From Natrialba taiwanensis DSM 12281 (GTDB taxonomy: Archaea; Halobacteriota; Halobacteria; Halobacteriales; Natrialbaceae), in NCBI RefSeq assembly GCF_000337595.1, contig NZ_AOIL01000018.1:26497-90496 (forward strand): a stretch of DNA of 64,000 nt. The letters run 5' to 3'. The notes under the pieces were generated by a model, which was given only the letters and a program-made list of their open reading frames with translations, was not told where the DNA came from and searched no databases. Shown in pieces: positions 47,852 to 56,796 of this stretch. Positions within the stretch are counted from its first letter, which is position 1. The number at the start of each line of letters is the position of its first letter. A program made the position numbers and the translations under genes.

Positions 47852-49399
47852 ATGAGATCGAACGCCCCGAGTGAGTGCCAGTCGGTCGTCGTACCCGGGA
47901 TTACCGCGCCGAGTTCAGTTGCGTGTGTTCGATCGCTCGCTCGGCGCGGTATTCGGACGATCGTCGTCTCGAGCGACGAGCGGACGCCGGCCGCGAAATC
48001 GCGGTACTGCGACGAGGCGGTCGTCGTGCCGTCTCCCTACGAGGATCTGCTCGCCTATCGGGACGCGCTGCAGGCGCTTGCGATGCGGCCGGACGTGCGG
48101 ACGATAATTCCGGTCAGAGAGCCCGACGTGTACGTCCTCTCGAAGTACCGCGACGAGTTCAGCGAGCATATCGGGACGCCCTGGCCCGAGATGGACACGC
48201 TCGCCAGGGCGCAGGACCGGGTTGAACTCTTCGAGGCGGCGGCGAACGCGGGCGTCGGCGCGCCGGAGACGGTGTTGTGTACGGAGCTTCCGGAGTCGGG
48301 CGAGTGGATCGTCAAGCCGCGGTACTCGGTGCTGGGCGACGAGTATCTCGACCGATACGGCCCGGAGACGTGTATCGCGCCGCCGTCGACGCGGTATCTG
48401 GAAACGGAGGGTGACGGGACAGCACCCGGTACGGTGGCGGCTGCGACTGCCGGCGCGACGGCGACGACGAGTACGACCGGGACGACCCGGACGGCTATCG
48501 ACGTGAACGAGAGCGTCGAGGACGGTGGATCGAACGTCGATGTGGCCGTCGAATCGACCGACGAGCGCGTTTCGACGACGAGCAGTACCGTTACGGCGTC
48601 GTCCACGGCTACCGAGAGCACTACCAGTTCCAGTTCCAGTTCTAGTTCTAGTACCAGTACGACCGAGACAAGCGCGAGCGCCAATACCAACACGAACGCC
48701 GGGACGAGTACGAATACGAATACAAACGCGAACGCGAACAGCGGGACCGCCGACACACCCTCCCTCGAAACGCTCCGAACCGAGATGGGACACACGCCGA
48801 TTCGCCAGGAATACGTCCCGACGACGGACGAGTACGGCTTCTTCGCCCTCTACGACCACGGCGAGCCGGTCGCCACGTTCCAGCACCGGCAACGCCGGGG
48901 CTACAGCTACGCCGGCGGTCCGAGTTCCTACCGCGAATCGGTCTGGATTCCCGAACTCGAACGCGCGGGACGTGCCCTGCTCGATCACCTCGAGTGGCAC
49001 GGGCTCGCGATGGTCGAGTTCCTTCGCGACGAGGAGACGGGCGAGTTCAAGCTAATGGAGGTGAACCCGCGGTTCTGGTCGTCGTTGCCGTTTTCGGTCC
49101 AAACGGGTGCTGACTTCCCGTACTACTACTGGCTGCTCGCGGGTGACGAGCGCGAGCGGATCGACCACGATTATGACGTCGGGATCGGCGGCCATCTCGT
49201 CCGCGGCGAGGGGTTACATCTCTACTCGATCCTGACGGACGACGTCCCACTAGTCGAGAAGCCGCCGTTTCGGACCGCACTCTGGGATATCTGTCGATCG
49301 ATGGTAACCGAGCGACGGTGTGACTATCTCAGTCGTGACGACCCGCGGCCGTTCGTTCGAGATCTCGCGAACGCGGCCGCCGAGTTCGATCCGCGGTAG
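47852..49399 (+). CDS. ATP-grasp carboxylate-amine ligase with low-complexity insert
   Basis: 515 residues. The N-terminal pre-ATP-grasp domain (1-115) and ATP-grasp core are split by about 118 residues (188-306) of Ser/Thr/Ala/Asn-rich sequence with SSSSSSSS and NTNTNANAN runs. After it come HTPIRQEYVPTTDEYGFFALYD and the metal-binding FKLMEVNPRFWSSLPFSV block. ATP-grasp enzymes join a carboxylate to an amine through an acyl phosphate. The substrate is unknown; relatives near glycan genes may modify sugars or peptides. Haloarchaeal homologues that I can recall have only a short linker here. Confidence 0.82.
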   Translation: MRSNAPSECQSVVVPGITAPSSVACVRSLARRGIRTIVVSSDERTPAAKSRYCDEAVVVPSPYEDLLAYRDALQALAMRPDVRTIIPVREPDVYVLSKYRDEFSEHIGTPWPEMDTLARAQDRVELFEAAANAGVGAPETVLCTELPESGEWIVKPRYSVLGDEYLDRYGPETCIAPPSTRYLETEGDGTAPGTVAAATAGATATTSTTGTTRTAIDVNESVEDGGSNVDVAVESTDERVSTTSSTVTASSTATESTTSSSSSSSSSTSTTETSASANTNTNAGTSTNTNTNANANSGTADTPSLETLRTEMGHTPIRQEYVPTTDEYGFFALYDHGEPVATFQHRQRRGYSYAGGPSSYRESVWIPELERAGRALLDHLEWHGLAMVEFLRDEETGEFKLMEVNPRFWSSLPFSVQTGADFPYYYWLLAGDERERIDHDYDVGIGGHLVRGEGLHLYSILTDDVPLVEKPPFRTALWDICRSMVTERRCDYLSRDDPRPFVRDLANAAAEFDPR

Positions 49400-49469
49400 C
49401 GATCGCGCGGCCGGTTCCGGGTCGGTCAGACGCCGAGAACGGTCGCCGATCGAGAGCGGAGAGACACCG

Positions 49470-49476
49470 TTATTTG
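49470..49476 (+). promoter_or_regulatory. TATA box deciding the P-type ATPase start
   Basis: TTATTTG is centred 25 nt before the GTG at 49498, supporting a leaderless transcript starting with that GTG rather than the TTG at 49474. Confidence 0.55.
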
Positions 49477-49497
49477 GCTCGCCCCGCGAGATCCGTT

Positions 49498-52254
49498 GTG
49501 GACGACGATGCCGAACGGTCGACGGCCAACCCTACCCCCGGACCGAGCCGCTGTCGACTCTGCGGGACGGCACTGACGCCCGCCGAGAGCGACAGTGACG
49601 AGCAACCGGCTCGAAGCGACACTGACGAACGATCGGCCACGGGCCGGAGTGACGCCACAGCCACGACCGCCTTCTGTTCGACCGGCTGTCGGCAGATCGA
49701 CGAGACGCTCGACGAGCCAACCCCGGACGACGAAGCCGGTCAGCCCACCGCCGGCTCGACTCCCAGCGTCGAGACCGCAGACGAGTCCACGGCCACGTCC
49801 GCCGACGCCGCAACACCCGACCGAACTTTCCTCCGCGTCGACGGCATGTACGCCGCCACGTGCGAACGCTACCTCGAATCGGTCGCGAAATCCCAGGACG
49901 GCGTCACCGACGCCGCCGCGAGCTACGTCACCGAGACCATCCGCATCGATCACGACCCCGCCCGCAGCTCCGCCGCTGAACTCGAGGCGGCACTGACGAC
50001 GACCGGCTACACAGCCTACCGCCGCGAAGAGGCCTCGAGCGACGACGAGACCGGCGGCACGCGACGCTCGCGCGAGATGTCCGGGCTGCGAAAGCGACGG
50101 ACGGACGATATGCTCGAAGTTCGGTACGTCATCGGCATCGTCTTCGGATCGTTCCTGCTCGTCCCCTACGCCGCGCTCCTGTATCCGACGTATCTCGCCT
50201 CGGTCTTCGACTGGCGATTCCTCTCCCTCTATGACGAGGCGTTTACCGGGTTCGGCGGCCTGCTCTTTTTGCCGCTGTTTTTCACCGTCACCGGTGCCGT
50301 CCTCTATCTCACCGGCATGCCGCTCTTACGGGGTGCCTACGTCAGCCTCAAACACCGCCAGCCGAGCACCCAACTGCTCGCGTCGCTCACCGTCGTGAGC
50401 GCCTTCTGCTACGGCACCATCGCCTTCGTCTCCGGTCGCAACGACCTCTACTACGATCTGACGATCATCGTCGCCGCCATCGTCATGGCCGCGCTCTTCT
50501 ACGAAGCGATGGTCAAGCGCCAGGCCATGGACCGTCTCACCGAACTCACAATTTCGCAGGTCGACACGGCCCGCGTGTTCGACAGCGCCGGTTCGGAGAC
50601 CGGCTCCGACCCCGCCGACCCCACCGACGCCGCTGCGACGACGGCCGCCGACCCCGATACATCGACGCAGCACACCCGGACCGTCCCCGTCACCGACCTT
50701 TCCGCCGGCGACCGACTCCTCGTCCGAGCCGGCGAACGCATCCCCGTCGACGGCGAACTCGTCGCGAGTTCATGTACGGTCGACGAGGCGGTCGTCACCG
50801 GCGAGTCGCTCCCGATCTCGAAAACCCCCGGCGACGCGGTCGTCGGCGGCTCCGTTGTCACCGGCGACGCCGCGATCGTCGCCGTCGGCGACCGAACCGA
50901 CAGCAGCATCGACAGGCTCACTCGAACCGTCTGGAACCTCCAGAGCGCAGCCCACGGCATCCAGCGGCGCGCCGACGAACTCGCGGCGATCTTCCTCCCG
51001 ATCGTGCTCGGCGCTGGGGCACTCGTTGGCGCCTGGAACGTCTTTCAGGGGAACGGACTCGGGTCGACGACGACGGTACTGGCCGTGCTCCTGACGGTCA
51101 TGGTGGCGAGTCCGTGGGCGCTCGGCCTCGCAACGCCGTACTCGATCGCGTCGAGTATCCGCGAGGCCATGGATCACGGCATCGTCGTCTTCGACGAGAC
51201 CGTCTTCGAGCGGTTGCGAGAGATCGATACCGTCGTCTTCGACAAGACCGGGACACTGACGACGGGCGAGATGACGGTACTCGAGGCCGATGGCTCGCCG
51301 GCTCTGCTTCGAGCGGCCGGCCGACTCGAACGACATGCATCCCACCCGGCCGCAGCGGCGATTACGGCGGCGTTTGCGTCGACTGGCGGGCCAGATACCT
51401 CGGGGACACCTGATGAGGTCGACGATCCGGCACCCGACGGCGGTACAGTCGACGATTCGAAGGGGTCACGAGACGAAACGGACTCCACCGACTCTACCGA
51501 CTCGGACACCAACGAGTTCGTCCGCGAGTTCACGGACCACGGCAACGGCGTCTCGGGCGTCGTCGACGGCGACCGACTCCTCGTCGGCCACCCCGACCTG
51601 TTCGATGACCGCGACTGGGACCTCGATCCTGAACTCGAGGGGCACGCGAGCGACGCACGCGAGGCGGGGAATCTCCCGGTCGTGATCGGCCGGAACGGCC
51701 GCGCCGAGGGCCTCATCGTCGTGGGTGACGAACCGCGGGGCGATTGGGAGGAGACTGTCACGGCCCTCTCCGAGAGCGACGTCTCAGTCGTCGTGCTCAC
51801 CGGCGACGAGGGCCGCTCCATTGACGCGTTCGCCCGCCATCCGGGCGTCGACCACGTCTTCACCGGCGTTCCGCCGGACGGCAAAACCGAAGCCATTCGC
51901 CGGCTCCGGACCGACGACCGCGTCGCGATGGTCGGCGACGGAACGAACGACGCCCCGGCGCTCGCCGCGGCGGATCTGGGGCTCTCGCTCGGCGGCGGCA
52001 CGGCGCTGGCCTCCGACGCGGCCGACCTCGCCATCGTCGACGACGACCTCACCGGCGTCGAGCGAGCGTTCGCACTCGCGCGGGCCGCCCGCCGCCGCGT
52101 CGTCCAGAACCTGGCGCTCGCACTCAGCTACAACGCCATCGTCGTCCCGCTCGCCCTGGCCGGCCTCCTGAACCCGCTGTTTACCGCCGTCGCCGTCGGG
52201 GTTTCCGCCGGCCTGATCGTCCTGAACTCGTCGCGGTCGCTGCTTCCGGCGTAG
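49498..52254 (+). CDS. Heavy-metal-type P1B ATPase lacking the CPC motif (CcoI/FixI-like)
   Basis: 918 residues from GTG 49498. The N-terminal cysteine cluster C19xxC22...C60xxxC64 resembles the metal-binding domain of CcoI/FixI copper ATPases. A following HMA domain (about 107-170) keeps only one cysteine (GMYAATC, C122). Eight membrane helices. Enzymatic motifs are intact: TGES (434), DKTGT with phosphorylated D582, HP (616-617) and GDGTND (813). The transport motif CPC is Ser-Pro-Trp at 538-540 (ASPWALGLATP). Metal specificity is therefore open; the name should not be copA. Acidic loops are haloarchaeal additions. Confidence 0.9.
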   Translation: MDDDAERSTANPTPGPSRCRLCGTALTPAESDSDEQPARSDTDERSATGRSDATATTAFCSTGCRQIDETLDEPTPDDEAGQPTAGSTPSVETADESTATSADAATPDRTFLRVDGMYAATCERYLESVAKSQDGVTDAAASYVTETIRIDHDPARSSAAELEAALTTTGYTAYRREEASSDDETGGTRRSREMSGLRKRRTDDMLEVRYVIGIVFGSFLLVPYAALLYPTYLASVFDWRFLSLYDEAFTGFGGLLFLPLFFTVTGAVLYLTGMPLLRGAYVSLKHRQPSTQLLASLTVVSAFCYGTIAFVSGRNDLYYDLTIIVAAIVMAALFYEAMVKRQAMDRLTELTISQVDTARVFDSAGSETGSDPADPTDAAATTAADPDTSTQHTRTVPVTDLSAGDRLLVRAGERIPVDGELVASSCTVDEAVVTGESLPISKTPGDAVVGGSVVTGDAAIVAVGDRTDSSIDRLTRTVWNLQSAAHGIQRRADELAAIFLPIVLGAGALVGAWNVFQGNGLGSTTTVLAVLLTVMVASPWALGLATPYSIASSIREAMDHGIVVFDETVFERLREIDTVVFDKTGTLTTGEMTVLEADGSPALLRAAGRLERHASHPAAAAITAAFASTGGPDTSGTPDEVDDPAPDGGTVDDSKGSRDETDSTDSTDSDTNEFVREFTDHGNGVSGVVDGDRLLVGHPDLFDDRDWDLDPELEGHASDAREAGNLPVVIGRNGRAEGLIVVGDEPRGDWEETVTALSESDVSVVVLTGDEGRSIDAFARHPGVDHVFTGVPPDGKTEAIRRLRTDDRVAMVGDGTNDAPALAAADLGLSLGGGTALASDAADLAIVDDDLTGVERAFALARAARRRVVQNLALALSYNAIVVPLALAGLLNPLFTAVAVGVSAGLIVLNSSRSLLPA

Positions 52255-52344
52255 AAGTCTGTCGGATCCGGTGGACCCGAGCACGAGCACGAGCACGAGA
52301 GATGGACGAATGGGCTGCAGAACCGGGACCCGGGACCTGACCCA

Positions 52345-52872
52345 TCACTCGAGTTCAACTGGCGCACCACAGGCAGGACAGACGAGTTCAGCCTCGTCAT
52401 CGTCGCCGATTCGCAGGTGGTCGTGGTCGCAGTCGGGACAGGTGACGTTCCGATCCTCGAGTACGGGAATGCGCGTAACACGCACGTCCTCGCTGTCCCG
52501 GGGCGCGCCGAGCGCGATCGCGACGACGCGGTCGTCCGAGTCGTTCCGGCCGGACTGGAACTCGCCGGGGGCGAACCGGACGGCCTCGAACTCGCCGACG
52601 ACGAGTTCGCGTTCGTCGCTGGTCACGTTCTCGGATTCTACGCCGGCGGCATGACCGAGTTCGATCTCGAACGTCGCTTCGCCGGCGAGCACGACGAAGA
52701 CCTCCTCCTGATCCGTGTGCGCGTGTACCGACCCGCTGAATCGTTCGCCGGGGTCGAGAACGTAACGCGTGATCGCGAGGTGCTCGGTCCCGAGCGGGGC
52801 CGCGAGTTCGCGTCGATCCGAGTGATAGTCGGTCGAGCGCGGATCGATATCGTCGATCGAGACGTGCTCCAT
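52345..52872 (-). CDS. Cupin protein with C-terminal zinc ribbon
   Basis: 175 residues. A single cupin barrel (about 20-120; HAHTDQEEVFVVLAGEATFEI carries the His and Glu metal ligands) is followed by a zinc ribbon with two CxxC knuckles (CPDCDHDHL, CPACGAPVELE). Fusion of a cupin with a ribbon suggests a regulatory or sensing role rather than an enzyme; no substrate is evident. It converges with the P-type ATPase. Confidence 0.85.
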   Translation of the reverse strand: MEHVSIDDIDPRSTDYHSDRRELAAPLGTEHLAITRYVLDPGERFSGSVHAHTDQEEVFVVLAGEATFEIELGHAAGVESENVTSDERELVVGEFEAVRFAPGEFQSGRNDSDDRVVAIALGAPRDSEDVRVTRIPVLEDRNVTCPDCDHDHLRIGDDDEAELVCPACGAPVELE

Positions 52873-53015
52873 ACCGGGCTATTCACGAGCGCTCGCCATG
52901 AACTCGGGGACGATCCTCGCGGGTTGTGTCGGCGTCGAACCTGACCCCGATTTTCGTCGGGTCCCGTAAGGGCGCGCCGCCACACCTTTGCTCGTCGGCG
53001 GATTCAGGTCCCCAC

Positions 53016-54485
53016 ATGTTCCACGGCGAGGAGTTCTGGCTCGCCCGGCTGCTGTTCCAGCGGGGACTCGCGCTGTTGTACCTGCTTGCCTTTCTCGTGG
53101 CCGCCTTCCAGTTTCGCCCGCTGGCCGGCGAGGACGGCCTCCTGCCGATCGAGTGGTACGCGGAGGGCGCGTCGTTCCGCGAACGGCCGAGTCTCTTCTA
53201 TTTCGTCCCGAGCGATCGGGCGATCGGCCTCGCGGCCTGGAGCGGCGTCGTCGTCTCGGGCCTGGTGCTGCTCGGTGCACCCTACTGGCTCCCCGATGGT
53301 TATGCCACGCCCGCATCGATGCTCCTCTGGACGGTGTTGTGGCTGCTGTATCTCTCCTTCGTCAACGCCGGACAGACGTTCTACGGCTACGGCTGGGAGT
53401 CGATGCTGCTCGAAACCGGCTTTCTCGCGATCTTCCTCGGTGCCGGCTCCGTCGCGCCGCCGTTTCTCATCATCCTGTTGCTCCAGTGGGTGCTCTTCCG
53501 AAACATGTTCGGTGCGGGGCTGATCAAACTCCGCGGCGACGACTGCTGGCGGGACCTCTCCTGTATGGACTACCACTACGAGACCCAGCCGATTCCCAAC
53601 CCCGTCAGCTGGTTCGCCCACCACCTCTCGAAACGAGTTCACCGCGTGGAAACCTTCGGCAACCACGTCGTCGAACTCGCGGTACCGTTTCTCTACTTCG
53701 CACCGCAGCCCGCTTCGGCACTGGCCGGGCTCGCCACGATCGGCTTTCAGGGGTGGCTGATGATCACCGGGAACTTCGCCTGGCTGAACGCGATCACGAT
53801 CGTCCTGGCGATTCCGACGTTCAGCGACGGCGTGCTCACGGCCGTCCTCCCGCTTTCCGCGCCGACGGCTGCCGCGACGCCGCTGTACCTCCAGGCGCTC
53901 GCCGTCGTCGTCGCGCTCGTCGTGGTCGCGATGAGCATCCGTCCCGTCGAGAACATGCTCTCGGAAAGTCAGACGATGAACACCGCGTTCGATCCGCTGC
54001 ACCTGGTCAACACCTACGGGGCGTTCGGCTCCATCACGAAAACGCGCTACGAGATCGTCATCGAGGGGACGACCGACGAGGCGGTTACCGACGAGACGAC
54101 GTGGCGTGAGTACCGGTTCAAGGGAAAGCCGACCGATCCCGAGCGCCGCCCGCCCCAGATCGCCCCGTACCACCTGCGCCTGGACTGGCAGCTCTGGTTC
54201 GCCGCGATGGCTCCGACGCCGCGTCGCCATCCCTGGTTCCTGCGATTCCTCGGGAAACTCCTCGCCGGTGACCAGGAAACGCTAGCGCTGCTCGCCGCAG
54301 ACCCGTTTGCCGACTCCGAGGGGCCGGCCCACGTCCGTGCAGTCCGGTATCGCTATCGGTACACGACACCCGAGGAACGCGCCGAAACCGGTCGGTGGTG
54401 GTACCGCGAGCGCGTCGGCTCCTACGTCCGTCCCGTCTCGTTAACGGACGTGCGACAGCGAGCGCCCGGCTGGTCGGCGGACTAA
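53016..54485 (+). CDS. Lipase maturation factor family membrane protein
   Basis: 489 residues. Seven or more membrane helices with the motif YGYGWESMLLETGFLAIFLG and GLIKLRGDDCWRDLSCMDYHYETQPIPNP, which is diagnostic of the LMF family (PF06762), related to HTTM vitamin K carboxylase-like proteins. In animals LMF1 helps fold lipases; in archaea the role is unknown. ATG 53016 (MFHGEEFWLARLLF) is chosen over an in-frame codon 90 bases upstream. A DCC thioredoxin-like gene converges on it, a recurring partnership in microbes (HTTM/LMF with DCC). Confidence 0.88.
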   Translation: MFHGEEFWLARLLFQRGLALLYLLAFLVAAFQFRPLAGEDGLLPIEWYAEGASFRERPSLFYFVPSDRAIGLAAWSGVVVSGLVLLGAPYWLPDGYATPASMLLWTVLWLLYLSFVNAGQTFYGYGWESMLLETGFLAIFLGAGSVAPPFLIILLLQWVLFRNMFGAGLIKLRGDDCWRDLSCMDYHYETQPIPNPVSWFAHHLSKRVHRVETFGNHVVELAVPFLYFAPQPASALAGLATIGFQGWLMITGNFAWLNAITIVLAIPTFSDGVLTAVLPLSAPTAAATPLYLQALAVVVALVVVAMSIRPVENMLSESQTMNTAFDPLHLVNTYGAFGSITKTRYEIVIEGTTDEAVTDETTWREYRFKGKPTDPERRPPQIAPYHLRLDWQLWFAAMAPTPRRHPWFLRFLGKLLAGDQETLALLAADPFADSEGPAHVRAVRYRYRYTTPEERAETGRWWYRERVGSYVRPVSLTDVRQRAPGWSAD

Positions 54486-54504
54486 CGGCGTCCCGACCGG
54501 ACTC

Positions 54505-54585
54505 ATACGGACTGCTGTAAGTCATTTCCGGCGCAATCGCAGGGCGGGCGCGGTTGCGCCGGTAAATCGTTACAGCAGACCGTAT
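54505..54585. repeat. 81-bp palindromic element, copy 2
   Basis: Same ends as copy 1 at 41173. It lies between the convergent 3' ends of the lipase-maturation-factor gene and the DCC gene, where a bidirectional terminator would sit. One of the four differences turns a C-A mismatch of the stem in copy 1 into a C-G pair, so the hairpin is kept. Confidence 0.9.
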
Positions 54586-54606
54586 CACGCGTCGCTGCAC
54601 CCGGCG

Positions 54607-54984
54607 TCAGGACTCCCGTCTGGCCGGCGGGGTCTTCGAGACGATCTTTCCGAAGAGGTCGCGGTTGTTCGCCACCAGTTGATAGCCGTGTTCGCGCAGC
54701 CGGTCGTACTCCTCGAAGTGTCGGAGGAACTGGACGAACTCGCGCGCCGGGCCGTCGATGTCAGAACGCAGGAAGGCTTGCTCGATCGAGGCCCCGCAGG
54801 AGTAGACCCCCTCCTCGGTAAGCAGGTGCGAGCAGTCCTCGTAACTCTCGGGCAGTTCGGTCCGGAGTTCCGGCGTCAGGTCGCTGAATCCGACGAGCCG
54901 GATCGATGACCGTTCCGAAAGGTGGTCCGCCCACCAGGTACAAAACCCGCAGTCGTCGTCATAGACGAGCGTTGGTCGCTCCAT
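54607..54984 (-). CDS. DCC family thiol-disulfide oxidoreductase-like protein
   Basis: 125 residues, DUF393/DCC family (thioredoxin-like). The defining DxxCxxC is seen as YDDDCGFCTWWAD near residue 10-20, and the GVYSCGASIEQAFL block follows. The partner gene encodes a lipase-maturation-factor protein, convergent and 121 bases away. A redox role on that membrane protein is an inference. ATG 54984. Confidence 0.88.
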   Translation of the reverse strand: MERPTLVYDDDCGFCTWWADHLSERSSIRLVGFSDLTPELRTELPESYEDCSHLLTEEGVYSCGASIEQAFLRSDIDGPAREFVQFLRHFEEYDRLREHGYQLVANNRDLFGKIVSKTPPARRES

Positions 54985-55144
54985 ACCCGGACACACGTCC
55001 CGTATCCACTAACGTTTACTGCGGCGTCGGTCGGAAGTTGGTCGTCGCTCCAGCCGCCAGCGCCACCCCGCCGATCGCCGAGTTCACCTGGCATCGACCC
55101 CAACACCCATTCCCCTCTCCCTCCACTAGAGAGCCGAGAGAACG

Positions 55145-55327
55145 ATGGAACGGTTCGTCACACTCATCGTGGCCGGCGGGATCGGTCTCCTCGCCGGCCT
55201 CTGGCTCGCCGAACTCGTCGCGGTCGGCTCCCTGCCCTGGATCGCCGGCGCGGCGCTCGCGCTCTCCGGCACCGTCGCCATCCTCGCCGGAATCCGGCGC
55301 GAACTCACCGTCTCGCCGTTCGCGTGA
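55145..55327 (+). CDS. Small two-helix membrane protein
   Basis: 60 residues, nearly all membrane: helices at about 5-24 and 31-50 with a basic end (GIRRELTVSPFA). Unknown, but codon bias and hydrophobic pattern look real. Single gene. Confidence 0.6.
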   Translation: MERFVTLIVAGGIGLLAGLWLAELVAVGSLPWIAGAALALSGTVAILAGIRRELTVSPFA

Positions 55328-55462
55328 GTCCGGCCGTCGCCGAGCGCGTGTGGACGGTGCAAGCACGTCGCCCGTACAGCGGTCGACAGCGCTCGGCGGG
55401 ACCCGCGATTCCGCGATTCGGACCGCCAGAACACTCTTTGCGGCTCCCTCCAATGCAGCCCC

Positions 55463-56710
55463 ATGAGCAGTGCGGCCCGCTCGCTCTCGGAACCGCAAGT
55501 CCTCGCCCACGCCAAGCAACGGCTCTTTCCCGCGGCGAGCGACCGGTCCTACGTCGTGGCCGACACCCAGTTCGCGCGCGAAGAGTGGCTCCCCGGCCAG
55601 CCCATCGATCCCGCCATCCGCGACCGACTCGCCCCGTTCAACCACGTCGAGATCGGCGGCGGCTTCCCTGACCTCGTCGGCGTCCACGAACTCGACGAAC
55701 TCGATCCGGAACTACTGGCCGTCGACCGCCTCGGTGACGAGCCACCGCTGATCGCCATCGAAGCCAAAGGCTACGCGAGCGGCGGCGTCGATACCCGGCG
55801 CGGCATCGTCCAGGCCTACGACCGACTCCACGAGGCCAACGCAGCGTACCTCGCCGCTCCCGCGGCGGCGATCACGGACACCGATCGAACGCTCGCGCGG
55901 GAGTTGAACGTCGGCGTCCTCGGCGTCGACACCACAGGAGCGGTCGACGTACTCGAATCCCCGCGCCTCGTCGGGAATCGGACTGCGACCGAGGCCTCGG
56001 CGCTGCGATTTCAGGCCAGCGCTCAGGGCGTCGCGGAGAACTCCTTCGGGCTGAACCACCCGAAGAACTACCTCGGCTACCCGCTTGCCCACTACGCCGA
56101 CGGCGACACCGCGACCCTCCTCTCCGAGTTCAACGTCGTCGGAGCGGTCCGAGACGCCAGGCGCGGGGCCGCGTTCCTCGGGCTGATCGAGGACCGCGAA
56201 CGGGTCGCGCTGACCGCCCTCGGCGAGGAGGTGATCCGCTTCGGGAAAGCCCGCTGTGGCTCCGTCGAGGCGGCGCTCGAGACGTTCGCCGACTGGTATC
56301 GCTCGCGAAAGCGGTTCGTCGACCTCGCGCCGGCCTGGGGACAGTTGGCCCGCCGCGTTCTCTTCGAATACCCCGCAACGGAACTGTTCGTCAACGAACT
56401 CCAGACGATGCACGACGACTGGATTCCCGAGCCGTCGCTGGTCGACCTCGTGATCCACCTCCACGAACTCCACCCGACGTTCGCCGTCGAGTTGTTCGTT
56501 CGCGGCGACGAGGCGGTTCGCCGTCGAGTACTGACCGCCGAGGGCGACCTCCGGCGCGCTGAACTCGAGGACGGCGACATCTACCACTCGCCGACGGTGT
56601 TCCAGTTGAAGACGATGCTCTACCACGTCGGCATTCTCACGGCGAACGGGACGGAACCGCACCGACTCGACCCGACCGCGGATATCTGGGCGCTTCGCGA
56701 GCCCGTTTGA
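55463..56710 (+). CDS. Unassigned protein with PD-(D/E)XK nuclease-like N-terminus
   Basis: 415 residues, soluble. The N-terminal 150 residues hold a pattern seen in PD-(D/E)XK nucleases: Asp70 in GGFPDLVGV, then IAIEAKGY with Glu100 and Lys102, then a helix GIVQAYDRLHEANAAYLAAPA and a strand VGVLGVD. The remaining 260 residues are helical, possibly winged-helix-like (LTALGEEVIRFGKARCGSVEAAL). No helicase or methylase gene lies beside it. Catalytic activity is inferred from the motif alone; a nuclease-fold scaffold without activity is possible. Widespread haloarchaeal family in my judgement, but without a name. Confidence 0.7.
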   Translation: MSSAARSLSEPQVLAHAKQRLFPAASDRSYVVADTQFAREEWLPGQPIDPAIRDRLAPFNHVEIGGGFPDLVGVHELDELDPELLAVDRLGDEPPLIAIEAKGYASGGVDTRRGIVQAYDRLHEANAAYLAAPAAAITDTDRTLARELNVGVLGVDTTGAVDVLESPRLVGNRTATEASALRFQASAQGVAENSFGLNHPKNYLGYPLAHYADGDTATLLSEFNVVGAVRDARRGAAFLGLIEDRERVALTALGEEVIRFGKARCGSVEAALETFADWYRSRKRFVDLAPAWGQLARRVLFEYPATELFVNELQTMHDDWIPEPSLVDLVIHLHELHPTFAVELFVRGDEAVRRRVLTAEGDLRRAELEDGDIYHSPTVFQLKTMLYHVGILTANGTEPHRLDPTADIWALREPV

Positions 56711-56796
56711 GCACTCGCTGCGAGTATCGCTGTAGTGGCTACGACTGTCGTGGGAAACACGGCGGATACATGTAACAATAGTTTCTTGTTCAGAGC

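Noticed and set aside
54118..54600. Minus-strand frame opposite the lipase maturation factor gene
   Set aside because: Arg/Ser-rich shadow frame; its end coincides with the palindrome and no start signal was found.
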